NCBI GenBank assembly: GCA_030435675.1
Contig: CM059623.1
Span: forward strand, 14,044,092-14,108,091
Direction: 5' to 3'
Source of the DNA: Steinernema hermaphroditum
Lineage: Eukaryota > Nematoda > Chromadorea > Rhabditida > Steinernematidae
DNA length: 64,000 nt
Shown here: positions 1 to 11,334 of the stretch, one piece after another
Layout of the letters: the number at the start of each line of letters is the position of its first letter
Numbering within the stretch: position 1 is the first letter of the stretch
Translations under genes and position numbers: made by a program
The notes under the pieces: model-generated
Seen by the model: the letters and a program-made list of their open reading frames with translations, nothing else
What the model was told of the DNA's origin: nothing
Databases searched by the model: none

Positions 1-1147
1 CAGTCGTAACCATGTGTTCATTAATAGCATGCTAGAAACTAGGCTTGTTAAAAATATTCTCAATTCTCACATTACAAAAAAAGTCAATTCGCGCAAACAT
101 GATGTAGCCTGAATAACGTACTAGAATTTTGCGGACATTTTTGTCTAGGTCATTTCTGTGAAACGGCCATTTTGTCGGCTATTTCAACCGCCTCCCAATC
201 GATATTAACAAAACATCTACAACTAATTAGCACTGATCGGAGATTTATCCGAACAGTTCGCACTGACCACAGCCGATCGCCGATCAGAGAGCACGTACTC
301 CGACCGTGAGAAGGGCGACTGTTCGCGCGATCGCCGCTGCCTCCACCTCCACGCGCAATTCTACGTGAGAAATATAATTAGAACGAGAACCTGATGTTTA
401 TCGTCGAAGGAAAGAACTTATTGTTTACGGAACAATCGTAACGTTTAGCGGCTTTAGAGCCAAAAGACGGTTTTGGCCTCTTCACCTAAGAAAACATGGT
501 GATTTGAAAAGGCCAACTTTTTGAGTTTTGCCCATGTTACGATATATGACGAGAACAGTGAAAGGTGAGTTTACCAGGCTACATCAAACGATTCATGACT
601 GAAGGCAGACACCCTCAAACACACAATTAGTATCATAGGAAACCCATGCACAACTTAGAATTTCACAGTCTTCAGGTGCCAGAAAAATGGCCACCGAGAC
701 GGAATAGTCCTCAAGCATCAAGAGGAGTGCAATGTACAAGTCGCCAATCATAGCATAAGGTGAGAGTTAACTATGCTGAACAACGCATCTATGGACTAAA
801 GTGATAGTGATGGGACTGAACGGCAACAGGAACTACTTCGACGCCCCGGGAACACAGTAAGATCGTTTCTGTTGTGAAACACAAAGATTTTAGAATGGTC
901 TATGGGCGCGATGACATCGCCATTCTTGAGGTATGCTGCGAACCCACTTCTCTGTGGTGTAGGTTGAGCAACCTCAAGAAATAGCGCCTACCGCACAGCT
1001 GGCTTCCATCAAAACAGATGATAGCGCACTGCAGAAACGTTACTGGACCGTGGCGATGGGATTCCGCATTTCGGAGTTGATATCACCTACGGAGTAACTA
1101 CTGAAAATAAAAGATGTTTGCTGAGTGACCCGCTTTCAACTTAACAA
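1..1147. other. No recognisable gene
   Basis: No long open frame, splice-flanked exon, RNA gene or inverted repeat that I can support. The stretch ends where the first copy of the dispersed repeat at 1148 begins. Confidence 0.5.
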
Positions 1148-1495
1148 CACAACAGGTTTATGGGAACGATCACAATGGGCAACCGTGCAAGACAAACCTT
1201 ACAGAATAAATGACATACTTCTCAAAAGAATGCCCCAATTGAAAAGCCATCAGTGGCTGTTTCGATACGGTGTTCAGCGCATAGTGATGAATGATCGACA
1301 GAGCGTACGTGCGGAACGGCGTTTTACACATTGCGCACTTCTCTCTCTCTCTCATTATTCGGAGACGCGCGAGATGAAAGCACAATGCGGTCGATTTGGA
1401 ACATGAAACTTGTTTTGCACAAAGGCGGTCTAAATGAAAACTACAGTAAGATCGCTGCAGGATTCTTAATTCCGATCGAATATCTACACGTCAAA
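1148..1495 (+). repeat. Dispersed repeat family R1, copy 1
   Basis: About 350 bp aligning by eye with 1851-2226 and 9757-10125. Shared landmarks in order are 'gggaacgatca', 'ccaattgaaaagc', 'gttcagcgcatagtga', 'cagagcgtacgtg', a CT-rich run, 'ggcgacgcgcgagatgaaag' (here 'ggagacg') and 'ctacagtaagatcg'. The small open frames on it differ between copies and are not conserved, so I read it as non-coding repeat DNA. Confidence 0.8.
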
Positions 1496-1689
1496 AGTCC
1501 AAATCTGAATATACCTGTAAATTCTGGGAGATTGAACTCGACATACGGAACTAAATTCCAATGAGCTATCGCTCTGAGAAATTGCTATCGGTTACGACCA
1601 GAAAAAGGTGGGAAAAGCGATCCAGGGTGTCATGTTCTGGTCAGGTAGTCCGGGTCGGTTTAACAATTGACAAAATCTCAACTTCTACA

Positions 1690-2400
1690 GCCACATTGCG
1701 TTGGATTAGCAGAACTCGAATGAAATGCTAGGCTGAGGCTAGAATCTAGGAACAAGGTCCAAACGAACTTTATTGTGTGCCTCATTTCTGTGCAAAACTG
1801 AACACGAGCTTATACTGAAAAGCCCCAGTCTATATTGCTAACAGCGCTATAACAGGCTTATGGGAACGATCAAAACAGGTAACCATGCAAGATTAACCTT
1901 ATAGAATAAGTGACATATTTCTCAAAAGAATGCCCCAATTGAAAAGCCATCAGTGGCTGTCTTGATACGGTGTTCTCAGCGATGACCATCAAAGTTCAGC
2001 GCATAGTGACGGACGATCGGCAGAGCGTACGTGAGAAACAACATTTTACACATCGCGCACTTCTCTCCCTCTCTCGTTATTCGGCGACGCGCGAGATGAA
2101 AGCACAAAGCGGTCGATTTGGAACGTGAAGGAGAAACTTGTTTCGGGTAATGCACAAAGGCGGTCTAAATCGAAACTACAGTAAGACCGCTGCAGGATTC
2201 TAGATTCTGATCGGATTGCTACACGCCAAAACAATAGAAATGGGGACGGAACTGGATGCTCGCGGCACAGGGGCGGCTTAGGGGCTTGCATCTGAAGAGA
2301 CAAGTTCTTGGTTCGAAAGTTCTGTCTTCGCCGGTGGTGGTGTCCTGAGAGCGTCGGCGATCACAATCAGAATGACTGGCCGGATGCCTGACGTCGGGTA
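1690..2400 (+). repeat. Dispersed repeat family R1, copy 2 (longest)
   Basis: Starts with a block around 'gcgttggattagcagaact' that is also at 9600, continues through the R1 core, and ends in a block 'gcatctgaagagacaagttc...gtcctgagagcgtcggcga' that reappears at 11335-11720, at 10670-10850 and, inverted, at 30960-31140. This copy is uninterrupted at the site where copy 3 carries an insertion, so it serves as the empty-site reference. Confidence 0.8.
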
Positions 2401-3068
2401 GACGTAGAGGCACCAAACGGATCTCTCAGAGAGCAAATGAGAGACCGACCGTTGGCCAATCAAGGCTTCACAACAGCGGGAACCCTTTGAATTCATAGAA
2501 ACAACAGTATTGTCCCGACCAGGCGAGAATCGACTGATTTGATCGGTGTTGTAGAGTAAAACCAGCCGCTGAAGTTTGCTTAGCAGTACTCTGTTAAGTA
2601 AACTGTACATTAACATATAAGTCGAACAGCCCATGCCGCCCAAAAATTGAACTTAAAGTACTGAACTAAATTATTGCTTAAAACGGGTTATAGGCTACGA
2701 CTAGAAACAAGTGGGAGAAGCGGGCCAATAGGTCACGTTCTAGTCAGGTAGTCACGTTCTCCATGTCTCCGAATCTCCTGACTTTTGCCACTACCGAACC
2801 ACCCGCAAATCGCACCGATGAACGCATCCATTTCTGATAAAGTGCTATACAATTTAGCTATGCTCCAGCTGTGTCATTACTCTTCGATCGAGGCAGTCAA
2901 CTATCAAGTAGAGCTAATATCGAAGTCATACAAAGAGAAAGGTACACGAAGCATACAGAAACGATACCTAAACATGGGTTCGTTCAGGGGATACCTCGAT
3001 TACGAGTGTTTACATTTGACCCTCTATCTTGCAAGTATGCCTAGGTCTTTGTCCGTAAAGATACGTTT
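2401..3068. other. No recognisable gene
   Basis: An open frame at 2785-3246 overlaps the conserved upstream block of the coiled-coil gene and is probably chance. Nothing else supportable. Confidence 0.4.
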
Positions 3069-3325
3069 ATCGAGTTATACCGTATCACCGACGAAGCAAA
3101 ATAGCAATCGTTTCTTTTCAAATCGTAAAACAGGTTGCGGCGAAGACGAGAAAGGGTCCATTCTCGCACCATCGCTTGCGGCATCTCTCGGCGTGGGAGG
3201 TGCATCCAGAGTTGCAAATATCCCGAGAACAAAGAAACTGGGTTAGCCGCCAGAAGGGTGCAGAACGCCAAAAGTTGCTATATAAGCTGACTCCGTTTGT
3301 CGGAAACATCATCATCCTGTTCATC
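3069..3325 (+). promoter_or_regulatory. Conserved promoter block of coiled-coil gene A
   Basis: The 250 bp before the start codon is nearly the same as 13466-13705 upstream of gene B. It includes 'accgtatcaccgac', 'ggcatctctcggcg', 'atatcccgagaacaaagaaa' and 'gttagccgccagaaggg'. A TATA box (tatataag, 3279-3286) lies about 40 bp before the start codon. Conservation as strong as in the coding region fits duplicated co-regulated genes, though a recent duplication alone could explain it. Confidence 0.75.
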
Positions 3326-4161
3326 ATGAAGACAGCTTTCTGCCTACTCCTCCTCATCGGCTGCGCTTACGCCTGTACGCCGTTAAACAAGATGGACGAC
3401 CAACCAAGTAACCCTTTCAGTGTATTGATTTTCTATGAATTTCTGATGCTTCAGATCCGAACGCCGAAACCTCGACCACCGCCCCCGAAACCTCGACCGC
3501 CCCAGAATCGACTACCACCGCCGGTGGAAGTGATAAGCCCCTCGCAGAGCAAATTACTGAAGCAGAAACGGAAAAGTCGAATGCTGAAAAAGCTGTCAGG
3601 GACGCCGGAGCTGAAGTTACCGAGTTGACCGGAAAAGTGGACCAGGGAAAAGCCAAGTACGAGGAAGATAAGAACAAGCTGGTTACCGTAGGAAAGAAAG
3701 AAAACGCTCTTCAGGCCAAGGCTGAATCTGACGCTGCCGCAGAGACCGAACAGAAGGCGAAGGAAACGAAAGCTGAGGCAGAAACAGAACTCACTAAGGC
3801 AAACGAGAAGAAAACCGAAGTCGAAGCCGACGCCGCTGCAACGGAGGAGCAAAAGAAGGACGCTCAAAATGCAGTCGATGAGGCCCAGGGAAAAGTCGAT
3901 AAAGCTACAACAGCGCTGACCGGTGCCGAAGCGGCAGCTAGCACTAAGAAGCAAGAGTTCGAGAATGTCAAGGGTGATTTAGCCGATGGTGACACCGTCG
4001 ACACTGTCAAGGCCGAGAAGGACACTCTGGAAGCCGACATCAAGGCCCATGAAGCCACGGTTGAAAAGCTGACGAAGGCACAAGAAGCCAAGGCTAAGGC
4101 CGAAGAGGAACTGGGAAAAGCATCGGAAAAGCTCGAAGAGCTGAAGAAGAAGCAACAATAA
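3326..4161 (+). CDS. Secreted Ala/Glu/Lys-rich coiled-coil protein A
   Basis: Two-exon gene. Exon 1 (3326-3407) encodes a signal peptide beginning MKTAFCLLLLIGCAYA; a 47-bp intron (3408-3454, GTAACC to TTCAG) follows; exon 2 (3455-4161) completes a protein of about 262 residues. After cleavage there is a Thr/Ser/Pro/Ala-rich linker (about residues 28-55), then an uninterrupted Ala, Glu and Lys-rich helix to the end, as expected for a secreted coiled coil. There are no other Cys beyond the N-terminal region. The paralogues at 13706 and 5524 share signal peptide, intron position and C-terminal 'KLEEL' heptads. A polyadenylation signal AATAAA is at 4262. The function is unknown: a structural, surface or gland-type secreted protein is possible. 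The intron is inferred from frame, splice consensus and the identical position in gene B. Confidence 0.85.
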
Positions 4162-4261
4162 CTCGACTTCCTGTGACGCCCTTGTGATACATTTTGAGTA
4201 TTTATTGGCTAGATTTTCATGGTGATGGTATTCTTCTTGTGCAATATTCACGAATGTAGAA

Positions 4262-4267
4262 AATAAA
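4262..4267 (+). terminator. Polyadenylation signal of gene A
   Basis: AATAAA 100 bp after the stop codon, preceded by a conserved 3'UTR shared with gene B ('gagtatttattggct', 'cttgtgcaatattcacgaat'). Confidence 0.7.
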
Positions 4268-4418
4268 ATTAGCTTTGCAATCGAACAGTCGTCTTCTTGA
4301 GCATTCACGTCGCCGTGAACTCATCTTGTCTTCGACGCCGTCATCCACGAGAGAAAGTGGACAAACACTTGAGGTCTTCGCTACCGTTATTCAAAATATG
4401 ACTCGTATTATATTCAAA

Positions 4419-4623
4419 ATAAGTTTTTGAGAAGGAAAGATGGAAAAGGAAAGAGACAAGTTTTTCATCTTTTTTCATGCCCTGGTCAAAGTTAAGTTTT
4501 AGATGTTTGCGTGTTTAGGCCTTTATAGATTCTAAGACACACCTCAGATCGTTAATACAGGACGTCTTGGGCGCTGATTTAAAATGGCATGGGTTAATTC
4601 ATATCCACATGGTTGAACATTGA
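4419..4623. other. Sequence between the gene A unit and the hAT element
   Basis: The duplicated gene A unit ends near 4418, where similarity to gene B stops. Nothing recognisable in this spacer. Confidence 0.4.
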
Positions 4624-4631
4624 CACTGCGA

Positions 4632-4985
4632 CAGAGATCGGAACTGAGCCGGAGCCGAGCCTCTGAGCCGAGCCGGCTCGGACCACCCGCCTCGGCTCGG
4701 CTCGTGAAACCCGAGCCGGGGCCGGCCATATATACTAGGGAAAATTCCGACCGTTCGCGGGGAGCGGTAGCAGACGACGAGAGAAAATCGGATGCCCGTT
4801 GCTCCGCCACTGTACGCCAATTGTCTCTCGTCGTCTGCGCCCTTATTACCGCTCCCCGCGAACAGTCAGAACTATCCCTAGTATATATTGTCGGCTCGGG
4901 GTTCGGCTCACGGCCAGCTCGGAGCCAACCCGAGCCGAGCCGGAGCCGGCTCGGATTGCGAAATCGGCCCGAGTTCCGATCACTG
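4632..4985. mobile_element. hAT-type foldback MITE with 8-bp TSD
   Basis: 354-bp element flanked by a perfect 8-bp direct repeat CACTGCGA (4624-4631 and 4986-4993), the length typical of hAT transposons. Terminal inverted repeats read CAGAGATCGGAACT at the left and, reverse-complemented, CAGTGATCGGAACT at the right. Almost the whole element is one inverted repeat. The outer arms are Ser/Arg/Glu-codon-like 'gagccg' minisatellite; the inner arms contain 'ctagtatatat' and 'gttcgcggggagcggta'. It has no transposase, so it is non-autonomous. Confidence 0.9.
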
Positions 4986-4993
4986 CACTGCGA

Positions 4994-5523
4994 CGATCCG
5001 TTCAAAAGGCGACTTTCGAGGAGTTACCCGGATGGACATCGATCTGGGACTTAATGTTTTATCAATCTCTTATCAAGTGCACGAGATAGATGGCGATCAA
5101 AATAATCCTCCTGTGATACTGTGCCTCTGTCATAGTGTGGTAGTGTGATACTAAAAAGGACAGTACTATCGACTGGGCGCCGACCCACGAAGCAAAGAAG
5201 AGTCTGGAGTGATGTGAAGTCAAATAAGTAAAGTATAAAGAAGGATAGCGATATCTGTTCACGAGTGTAATTTACATCGCATCAAGAAATCCGTGATCTC
5301 TTAGCGCTACCGCAAATTAATCCGTGTTCTTTACCGCGCGAGCTTGAAATCAGGTCACCCGCTAGGAGAACAAATGCACTTTCTGCTGTGACTACTGGAG
5401 AACTAGTCACTAAAACAACACAAAAGTGCACAGCACAAAAGATCTGGGTTATACGGGAGTGACCAACATGCATAAAGAAGTCGAGCACAGTTGGCAACAT
5501 CATCCCATCCAATTCTTCAAACG
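4994..5523. other. Upstream region of gene C
   Basis: No gene seen. The last part resembles the 5' leader of gene A only loosely ('ttggcaacatcatccca'); no clear TATA box at the expected distance. Confidence 0.4.
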
Positions 5524-6262
5524 ATGAACACCGTCGCTTTCTGCTTCCTTCTCCTCATCGCTACTGGATATGCTTGCCAACCGCTGGCCACCCCACCAGG
5601 TAAACAGATTTGGTCAGAACCGTTGAGTAAAGTGCATATTCCAGAGCAGCAACAGACAGCTGTAGAGCAAGCTACAGCAAAGCTCACCCAAGCCACACAG
5701 GACGCCGATGCTAAGGACACTGGAACTGAAGGGGTTGAAGCCTGAGTACGACATGAAGTAGGCCGCAGCGGGTACGATTAAAGCGACGATTATGGGACTG
5801 CAGAAGAAGATTGATGCCGCTAAGGCTAACAAAGAATTAATGGATGCCAAGACCGCGAAGACAACCGCCGACACAGAAAAGCAAGATGCCGATACGGCTG
5901 TTATGAATCTCCAGGCACAGCTCCAGGCAGCGGCAGATGCAGAGAAGGCTCCAATTCAAGTAAAACTGGACGATGCCCTGGATCAACAGACCAAGAAGAA
6001 CGAGGCCGCCATGCAAGCTGCAATGCTTGTTACCGAGAAGCAGACGGCCTTCGATGCAGTAAAGAATGACCTCAATGCGACCAAGACTCAAGCCCAATTG
6101 GAGGCGGAAAAGACCGCGGCTGAGAATATGATCGATCCAGTGGTAACGAAGTACGAGGATGGACTGGTAGAGCTTCAGGCTCTGCGGGATGCTCAGCAGG
6201 CTGCCCAGATGGAACTTGACGCTGCAAAAGCAGAGCTTCAGAAGCTTAAAGAAGAGGAGTAG
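5524..6262 (+). pseudogene. Secreted coiled-coil protein C, frame broken
   Basis: Third member of the family. Exon 1 (5524-5599) gives a signal peptide starting MNTVAFCFLLLIATGYAC; a 45-bp intron (5600-5644, GTAAAC to TTCCAG) sits at the family position; exon 2 from 5645 codes a Gln/Ala/Thr-rich helix until TGA at 5743. The coiled-coil coding then resumes one base out of frame from 5762, just after an in-frame TAG (5759), and runs to a stop at 6262 with heavy Ala/Glu/Gln/Lys content. So one frameshift plus one nonsense codon separate the halves. An intron of only 28 bp (5734-5761) could formally bypass both, but that is shorter than nematode introns normally are. Polyadenylation signal at 6323. 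A pseudogene, an assembly error, or an unusual mini-intron are all possible. Confidence 0.7.
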
Positions 6263-6322
6263 AGTGGCAACACACAAAACTATAGCAATTTCATGGTGGA
6301 GGTGTAACTTTGTTATTTGTGC

Positions 6323-6328
6323 AATAAA
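6323..6328 (+). terminator. Polyadenylation signal of gene C
   Basis: AATAAA 61 bp past the stop. The preceding 3'UTR motif 'tatagcaattt(c)atggtggaggt' recurs at 8460-8490, showing that this UTR has been copied elsewhere. Confidence 0.65.
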
Positions 6329-6586
6329 CAAACTACAATGAAGCCAGTGTTCCTTTAAAGGGTCTATTGTCGGTCAAGGTCGTCAAACAGGTTCCTGTTA
6401 CATCGTCTCTCAAGATTTCCAGATTTGGAACGCATTCAGGGACCGCTAGCGTAGAGTTTATCTACTGTAAGGATGAGAGGCATAAAAGCCTTCGGTAATT
6501 CAAACTCTGAAGGAATCAGATGTTCTCCAAACATTCGGAATCCCACGACGATCAGATAAGCCTCTTGAGAATGAACACATTGTAAT

Positions 6587-6811
6587 ATGTTATACTTTAG
6601 AGCTCGCCGCGTCGCCAACGCAGTTCCGGTCCTCAAGAACGCTTTCGACGAGATCTGCTTCAGCGAGGAGTATCTCGACGACGAAGAAGAAGCCCGCGCC
6701 GAGGTCTCGCCCGACTCCCGTTCCCCGGCCCCCGAAGACCGCGATTTCCGCCGCCGCGACCAGAAGCCAAGACGTCACAAGGCCGAAGACGACGCCCAGA
6801 AGACTGAATAA
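6587..6811 (+). CDS. Possible 3'-terminal exon, charged Arg/Asp/Glu-rich protein
   Basis: GC-rich open frame of 74 codons in AT-rich surroundings, ending in a stop that overlaps a polyadenylation signal ('gaataaa', 6806-6812). The C-terminal part is strongly charged (EEYLDDEEEARAE, then RDFRRRDQKPRRHK). It may begin at ATG 6587, or after a splice acceptor 'ctttag' ending at 6600. I do not recognise the product and see no upstream exon. Base composition and the stop/polyA overlap are the only support. Confidence 0.4.
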   Translation: MLYFRARRVANAVPVLKNAFDEICFSEEYLDDEEEARAEVSPDSRSPAPEDRDFRRRDQKPRRHKAEDDAQKTE

Positions 6812-7551
6812 AAGAAGAGGATGTGATATCTCTTGGCCCGCTCTCTAGTGCGTCAACTAGAGCTGTATTATCTACTTCGTGTAGATAAAGAAGTTTATTG
6901 AGAAGTGCTGTCTTGTCCCCATTTGTCGAGTCGTGGTGATCCCAAGGGTTCGCAAAGAGTTCATCGTTCGAGTTCATCAGTTCGAGAGTCAGAAGAGAGG
7001 TTGACCAAAGGTTGAGTGCGGAAGGGAGATTCCCGCAGGAGATTGCCTGGGAGGCACAGAGAAGTTCCAGTTCGTGAAGCTTGAGTTTGAGATCTAAAAG
7101 AGAAGTTGAAGAGATTATTTTGAGATTGAATTGAGAGTCAGAGTAGAACCAAAAGAGAGAGATTAGATTGAAGAGTATCAAGAGATCGAGGAGACCTTTC
7201 AGAAGTGAGACAAAAACATTATTCTACCGTAAACATTATATTAAAAATAATATTGTGCCATTGACTGATTGGGCTTCTAAAAATATGATTTGATGTGGCG
7301 TCGGCGTAATGTAAAATGTAGAAAAGCCGATGTTTATTAATCGTGGTTGGTGGTGAGCAGATAAATAGCAAGCATGCGCGTCATTCATCCGGTTAGCTGA
7401 CGGAACCGTCATTTCAAATTTCAAAATCGTCACTGCTCATAGGTCATAGCACGAGCCAATGGCTTTGACACCATCGTGCATCATCATTTACTCTTGGCTC
7501 AATGTTTGAAATGTTTGAAATTTGAAATGTTCAATGGCTTCAATGTTCATC

Positions 7552-7668
7552 ATGTAAGAAATCTCATAATGCATAATGGAAAACCGTAGGTCACCGTAAT
7601 CGCTGTTTCTCTTCTTTCTTCGGCTCAGAGCACGACGTCGGAGTTGAAGGAGGCTAATCCATCAGTGC
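7552..7668 (+). repeat. Fragment inverted at 15177-15297
   Basis: Blocks 'agaaatctcataatg', 'ttctttcttcggc(t/g)c' and 'gcacgacgt(c/t)g(g/a)agttgaag' match the reverse complement of 15177-15297. Confidence 0.65.
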
Positions 7669-7967
7669 AAAGCGACAAAGACGCTCTATCCGGAAGTAGC
7701 GCGATGGTGGAGCTCAACGGGCAAAGTGGAATCCCATCTGGGGATTAGCTGGCGGAGCAGATTTGGGAGCTGGAGCGATTCTTCGACTTGCTTGGGTGGC
7801 ACGGGTGGTTGAACTTTGCACACGGTCTTTTTGGCGAAAAAAAAGGCTTAGGCTAAATGAAATCAGGTTTAACCACTAAGAAGAAGGATCGTGTAGGATC
7901 TAACACAAACAAGAACGCACGATTCATTAGTAAGTGCTTTTTTGGATTTGAACCTTTTCACGTTTCA

Positions 7968-8335
7968 ACTGTCCAACTTTTGAGCTTCAAGACCGTCTCC
8001 AGATATGCTGATAGTATTGCAACCGTCATTGACAGTGACCTCTATGACGTAATCACATGGGCTTTGGGAGAAAACAGGTCAGCGGGGGAAAGGGGAGGAG
8101 GGGGCAGCTCAAGAACGTTCCCTGCAAATCCCTGAGGGGATGGTTGTGTTAGAGCGGGTGATTTCTTCCAATGTCCAGCTAATGTCCCTTACAATACATT
8201 TGCAGCATTTATTCGTTTATTCGCTTTAACATTTGACTGTACTAGCTCGCTTGAAAGGATATCGTAAACCATCGTTACGTGATTGGCTTCGACTCTAATT
8301 CAGCAAGAACTAATTGTAGCTCTTCAGCTTCTTCA
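7968..8335 (+). repeat. Fragment also at 25478-25790
   Basis: Shares 'ccaacttttgag(c/t)ttcaag', 'gaaaacaggtcagcggggga' and 'gaaaggatatcgtaaac' in the same order with 25478-25790. The downstream copy of the large duplication has lost this block. Confidence 0.7.
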
Positions 8336-8999
8336 TGGTCTCCGCCAAAACACAGGCGTTAACTTCCACTTCTTAACCAAATTTCGAGCCTTGAGGATTT
8401 GGAAGGATTCCCCTAATATTCTAATGGTATTTCGACCGTAACATACCAGTTTGTTAGAACTATAGCAATTTCGTGGTGGAGGTTTAACTTTCGTATTTAT
8501 GGAATGTGCAATTGTGCTCGGTCTGATGAATGTGTCATTTGGTCTGTGTCCATTGGGACGGTCGGCGTCCTCCTCACGAGATTTTGATACAGCAATTCTG
8601 CGAAAAGTAAGCATGTGAGAGCGGAATAGCTGAGGGCGTTGATCTAGTGGTTTCTCCAGCTTAATTTCTTTATGTTCTTCCTTGTGTGGGAGCTCGCGAT
8701 GGAGGTCCAGGGCCAAGCGATGCGACATTCTCTCGCACGTGTACCCGCCGTCGGAGGTCATCTATGAACCTGGTGGTATAAGTCTTAATCGACTGGACCT
8801 CAAGGAAGTAAGATCTTGGTGTCGATAAAGGACTGATCGCTGTACTCAACTATTTGATCGTTGATGTCGATTTAATACCTGGCAAAGTGTCAAAGCCTCA
8901 TATTTTTATTGTGTCGTATCCCCGCTGATATAGTTGTGTGTTTGGAAATTTTTGTCACACTTTGAGGGGTCGTTTGGGGGGTGTGGTGTTGTGAGTTTT

Positions 9000-9340
9000 T
9001 GGTGAAAATTTGTATGGATAATCTTTAGGGGCGCAATTTTTTTTAGTAAAAAAATTTTTTCAAAATCGTTGTGGGACCTGGAGATATGGCCCTTTTTAGG
9101 CAAAATCAGTAAAAAATCGAAAAAATCAAAATTTTTTTGCAGAAAAAAATTTTGCGGGGTAAGTCTTCAGTGCATGTTGTAGAGCGTCGAAAGCTCTACA
9201 AATTCTATCGAACAGATTTTCGAGAAAAAATTCAGAAAAAAAGAAAAAAAATATTTTCCGAAAAAAACGGCCTTCAATAAAAAGCCTAAGGATCTGTGGA
9301 TTCAAGCTTGGTATCAAAAGAAAGCCCGTTAAATTCCGCA
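9000..9340. other. A/T-homopolymer-rich low-complexity stretch
   Basis: Long runs of T and A around 'aaaaattttttt' with 'gagcgtcgaaagctctacaa'. No gene recognised. Confidence 0.6.
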
Positions 9341-9597
9341 CACTTTGTCGTTTGGGATTTTGGAAATTCGAATTCCTCGCAGAGAAATCAACGAAAGAAG
9401 TTTTGGTGCGATTTTCGGTGAGGAAGTTCGGGGATTACGAATGCGGTGCCACGGGTCTCGACGCGATTTGCCTGTGTCGCAGGGGAGGAAACGAGCGAGC
9501 GAAGCGAGCGTTGACCTGTTGCGCAGTTGCTTTCCAGTTTTTCCACAACTTCGACCGATGTTAACCTGTCGCGCAGCGCTCCAGGCTAGTTGCGACT

Positions 9598-10163
9598 TAT
9601 ATTGCGTTGGGTTAGCAAAACTCAAACGATATGATAGGCTGAGGTTAGATTCTGGTAAAAAGGTCCATACTAACTTTATTTTGTGCCTCATTTCAGTGAT
9701 AAGTGTAAAACCTCAGTGTTTGAATTATACTTTTAAGTGGATTGCTGATAAATAATAGGTTTTTTGGGAACGATCAAAACAGGTAACCAAGAGTAACCTT
9801 GTAAAATAAGTGACGTACTTCTCAGAAGAGTGCGCCAATTGAAAAGCAATCAGTCTGTCTGCTGATCCTGTCTCGATACGCACAAAATTCAGCGCATAGT
9901 GATGGACGATCGGCAGAGCGTACGTGAGAAACGACATTCTACACATCGTGCACTTCTCTCTCTCTCTCTCTCGCTATTCGGCGACGCGCGAGATGAAAGC
10001 ACAAAGCAGTCGATTTGCAGCACGGAACTTGCTTTGGATAATGCACAAAAGCGATCAAGGACGAAAATAAAACTACAGTAAGATCGACACAAGGTTTTGG
10101 ATACTACGCGAGTAGCTACACGTTAAAAGTGGAGAAATTTCGCATGTTGTCGGCTTAGGGGCG
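9598..10163 (+). repeat. Dispersed repeat family R1, copy 3 (left part)
   Basis: Aligns with 1690-2265 and is then interrupted by the TSD-flanked element at 10172-11334. The copy resumes at 11335. Confidence 0.8.
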
Positions 10164-10171
10164 CGCATCTG

Positions 10172-11334
10172 ATTGTGTGACAATAGATCCCAGGGAAAAT
10201 AGATCCCAGGCAAATAGATCCTTAACCTGACATATTAAGCGTATCCTACAGCGAATAATAAAACCTTTTTTGTCTTCACATATAAAAATGCGAATTCGTT
10301 GTTTAAAAGAAGCACGAAGCTCAAGAAGGATAAGCTCCCAACGCAGTCTGTTCCATTCATTAGGGTTAACGGTGGAATCTAGAGTCAGGACCCGGATAAT
10401 CAAAAAAATCCGCATATTTGTGTCGAACACAAGAGCGTTTCCACATCAACATCACGATTACACGATTTACACGACTTTATTTCGTGAATCAAAGGCTTAC
10501 GCCTTGCACGACACCGCATAATAGACAAATAGAGGATGTCTCGTTGTAGCTGGCTTCATCCCTGGCGCGCTTCATGGGGCATCTGCGAATTGGCAAAACT
10601 TGGCAAATGGCGGTGGAACTTCTTCTTCTCCGGGCGTTTGCGGGGAAGGACAGGGAAGGCTTCTGAGCTCACATCTGCTTCGGAGAAATGAGTCCGTGGT
10701 CCGGGGGTTGCGTCTTCCTCAGTGTTGGTGTCCTGAGAGCGTCGGCGACTTCCGAGATGACTTCTCAGGCATCGTCGGGAATCGTATTGCTGGCGTCGGA
10801 CATCTTGTTGTCAACGGTGGTGGGACTACGGCTTCCGGGTGTTCCAAGACCGACCGCTCGCCACCGCGACACGAGGTTTGTCCACATCAACATCAAAGTC
10901 TGTATCTCTCTCAGAAGCCTTATCGGTAGTTATTGCATAAAAGTAAGCAGTAATTTAACAGTTATTTAGGTCAGAAGTTAGAGACATTAGTGCTATGGTT
11001 ATGACATGGTTAACAGTGTGATGTAGCTAGCGGCAATCCTGACTTACATTTGGAAGACAATGATGATCTGCCTAGTTACGAAGTTGTTTCTCGTTCAATG
11101 GACAGAAAACAGTATCATCTCTGAACATTGACACGTTTCACACTTCTATTGGTATTTTTTGAGTTGTGATTGTGAATTAACTATTCTACGTGCTACATAG
11201 ATACCACTATATTCTATGCCCCATTTTTCAATTCTCTGAGTTTTTTCATTACAGGAAAACGTGCATAAAGATGAAATGCACGCTCTATTTTCGCCAGGAT
11301 CTATTGTCCCGGGGATCTATTGTCCATATGCCCC
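10172..11334. mobile_element. TIR element with 8-bp TSD, inserted in R1
   Basis: 1163 bp bounded by a perfect direct repeat CGCATCTG (10164-10171 and 11335-11342). The uninterrupted R1 copy at 2260-2330 shows the empty site with a single 'gcatctg'. Near each end are inverted motifs GACAATAGATCCC, doubled at both ends (10179-10210 and 11297-11325 reverse strand). No transposase frame survives inside; instead it contains a retroposon at 10455-10880. Eight-bp duplication fits hAT, MULE or Merlin families; I cannot choose. Confidence 0.75.
10455..10880 (-). mobile_element. Retroposon copy with 15-bp TSD
   Basis: Flanked by a perfect 15-bp direct repeat TCCACATCAACATCA (10440-10454 and 10881-10895), a length typical of target-primed retroposition. 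On the minus strand it ends with an AATAAA-like signal ('cacgaaataaag') followed by a short tail of 'tcgtgtaaa'-like repeats. The body matches 30852-31365 (plus strand), where a second copy has its own different TSD. It could be a SINE or a processed-transcript copy. Confidence 0.75.

Larger units (their letters stand above)
6830..9000. other. Mostly unassigned, with repeat fragments
   Basis: Contains a 117-bp fragment (7552-7668) whose inverted partner is at 15177-15297, and a 360-bp fragment (7968-8335) matching 25478-25790. Short open frames, including one of 142 codons on the minus strand at 8333-8761, overlap those repeats and lack coding signs. Confidence 0.5.

Noticed and set aside
3417..3954. 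Phe/Leu/Ser-rich minus-strand frames across gene A (same around genes B and C)
   Set aside because: Complement of Glu/Lys/Ala codons; the plus-strand genes have signal peptide, intron and polyA.
8333..8761. 142-codon minus-strand frame
   Set aside because: Overlaps a copied 3'UTR fragment and a dispersed repeat; no promoter, conservation or motif.
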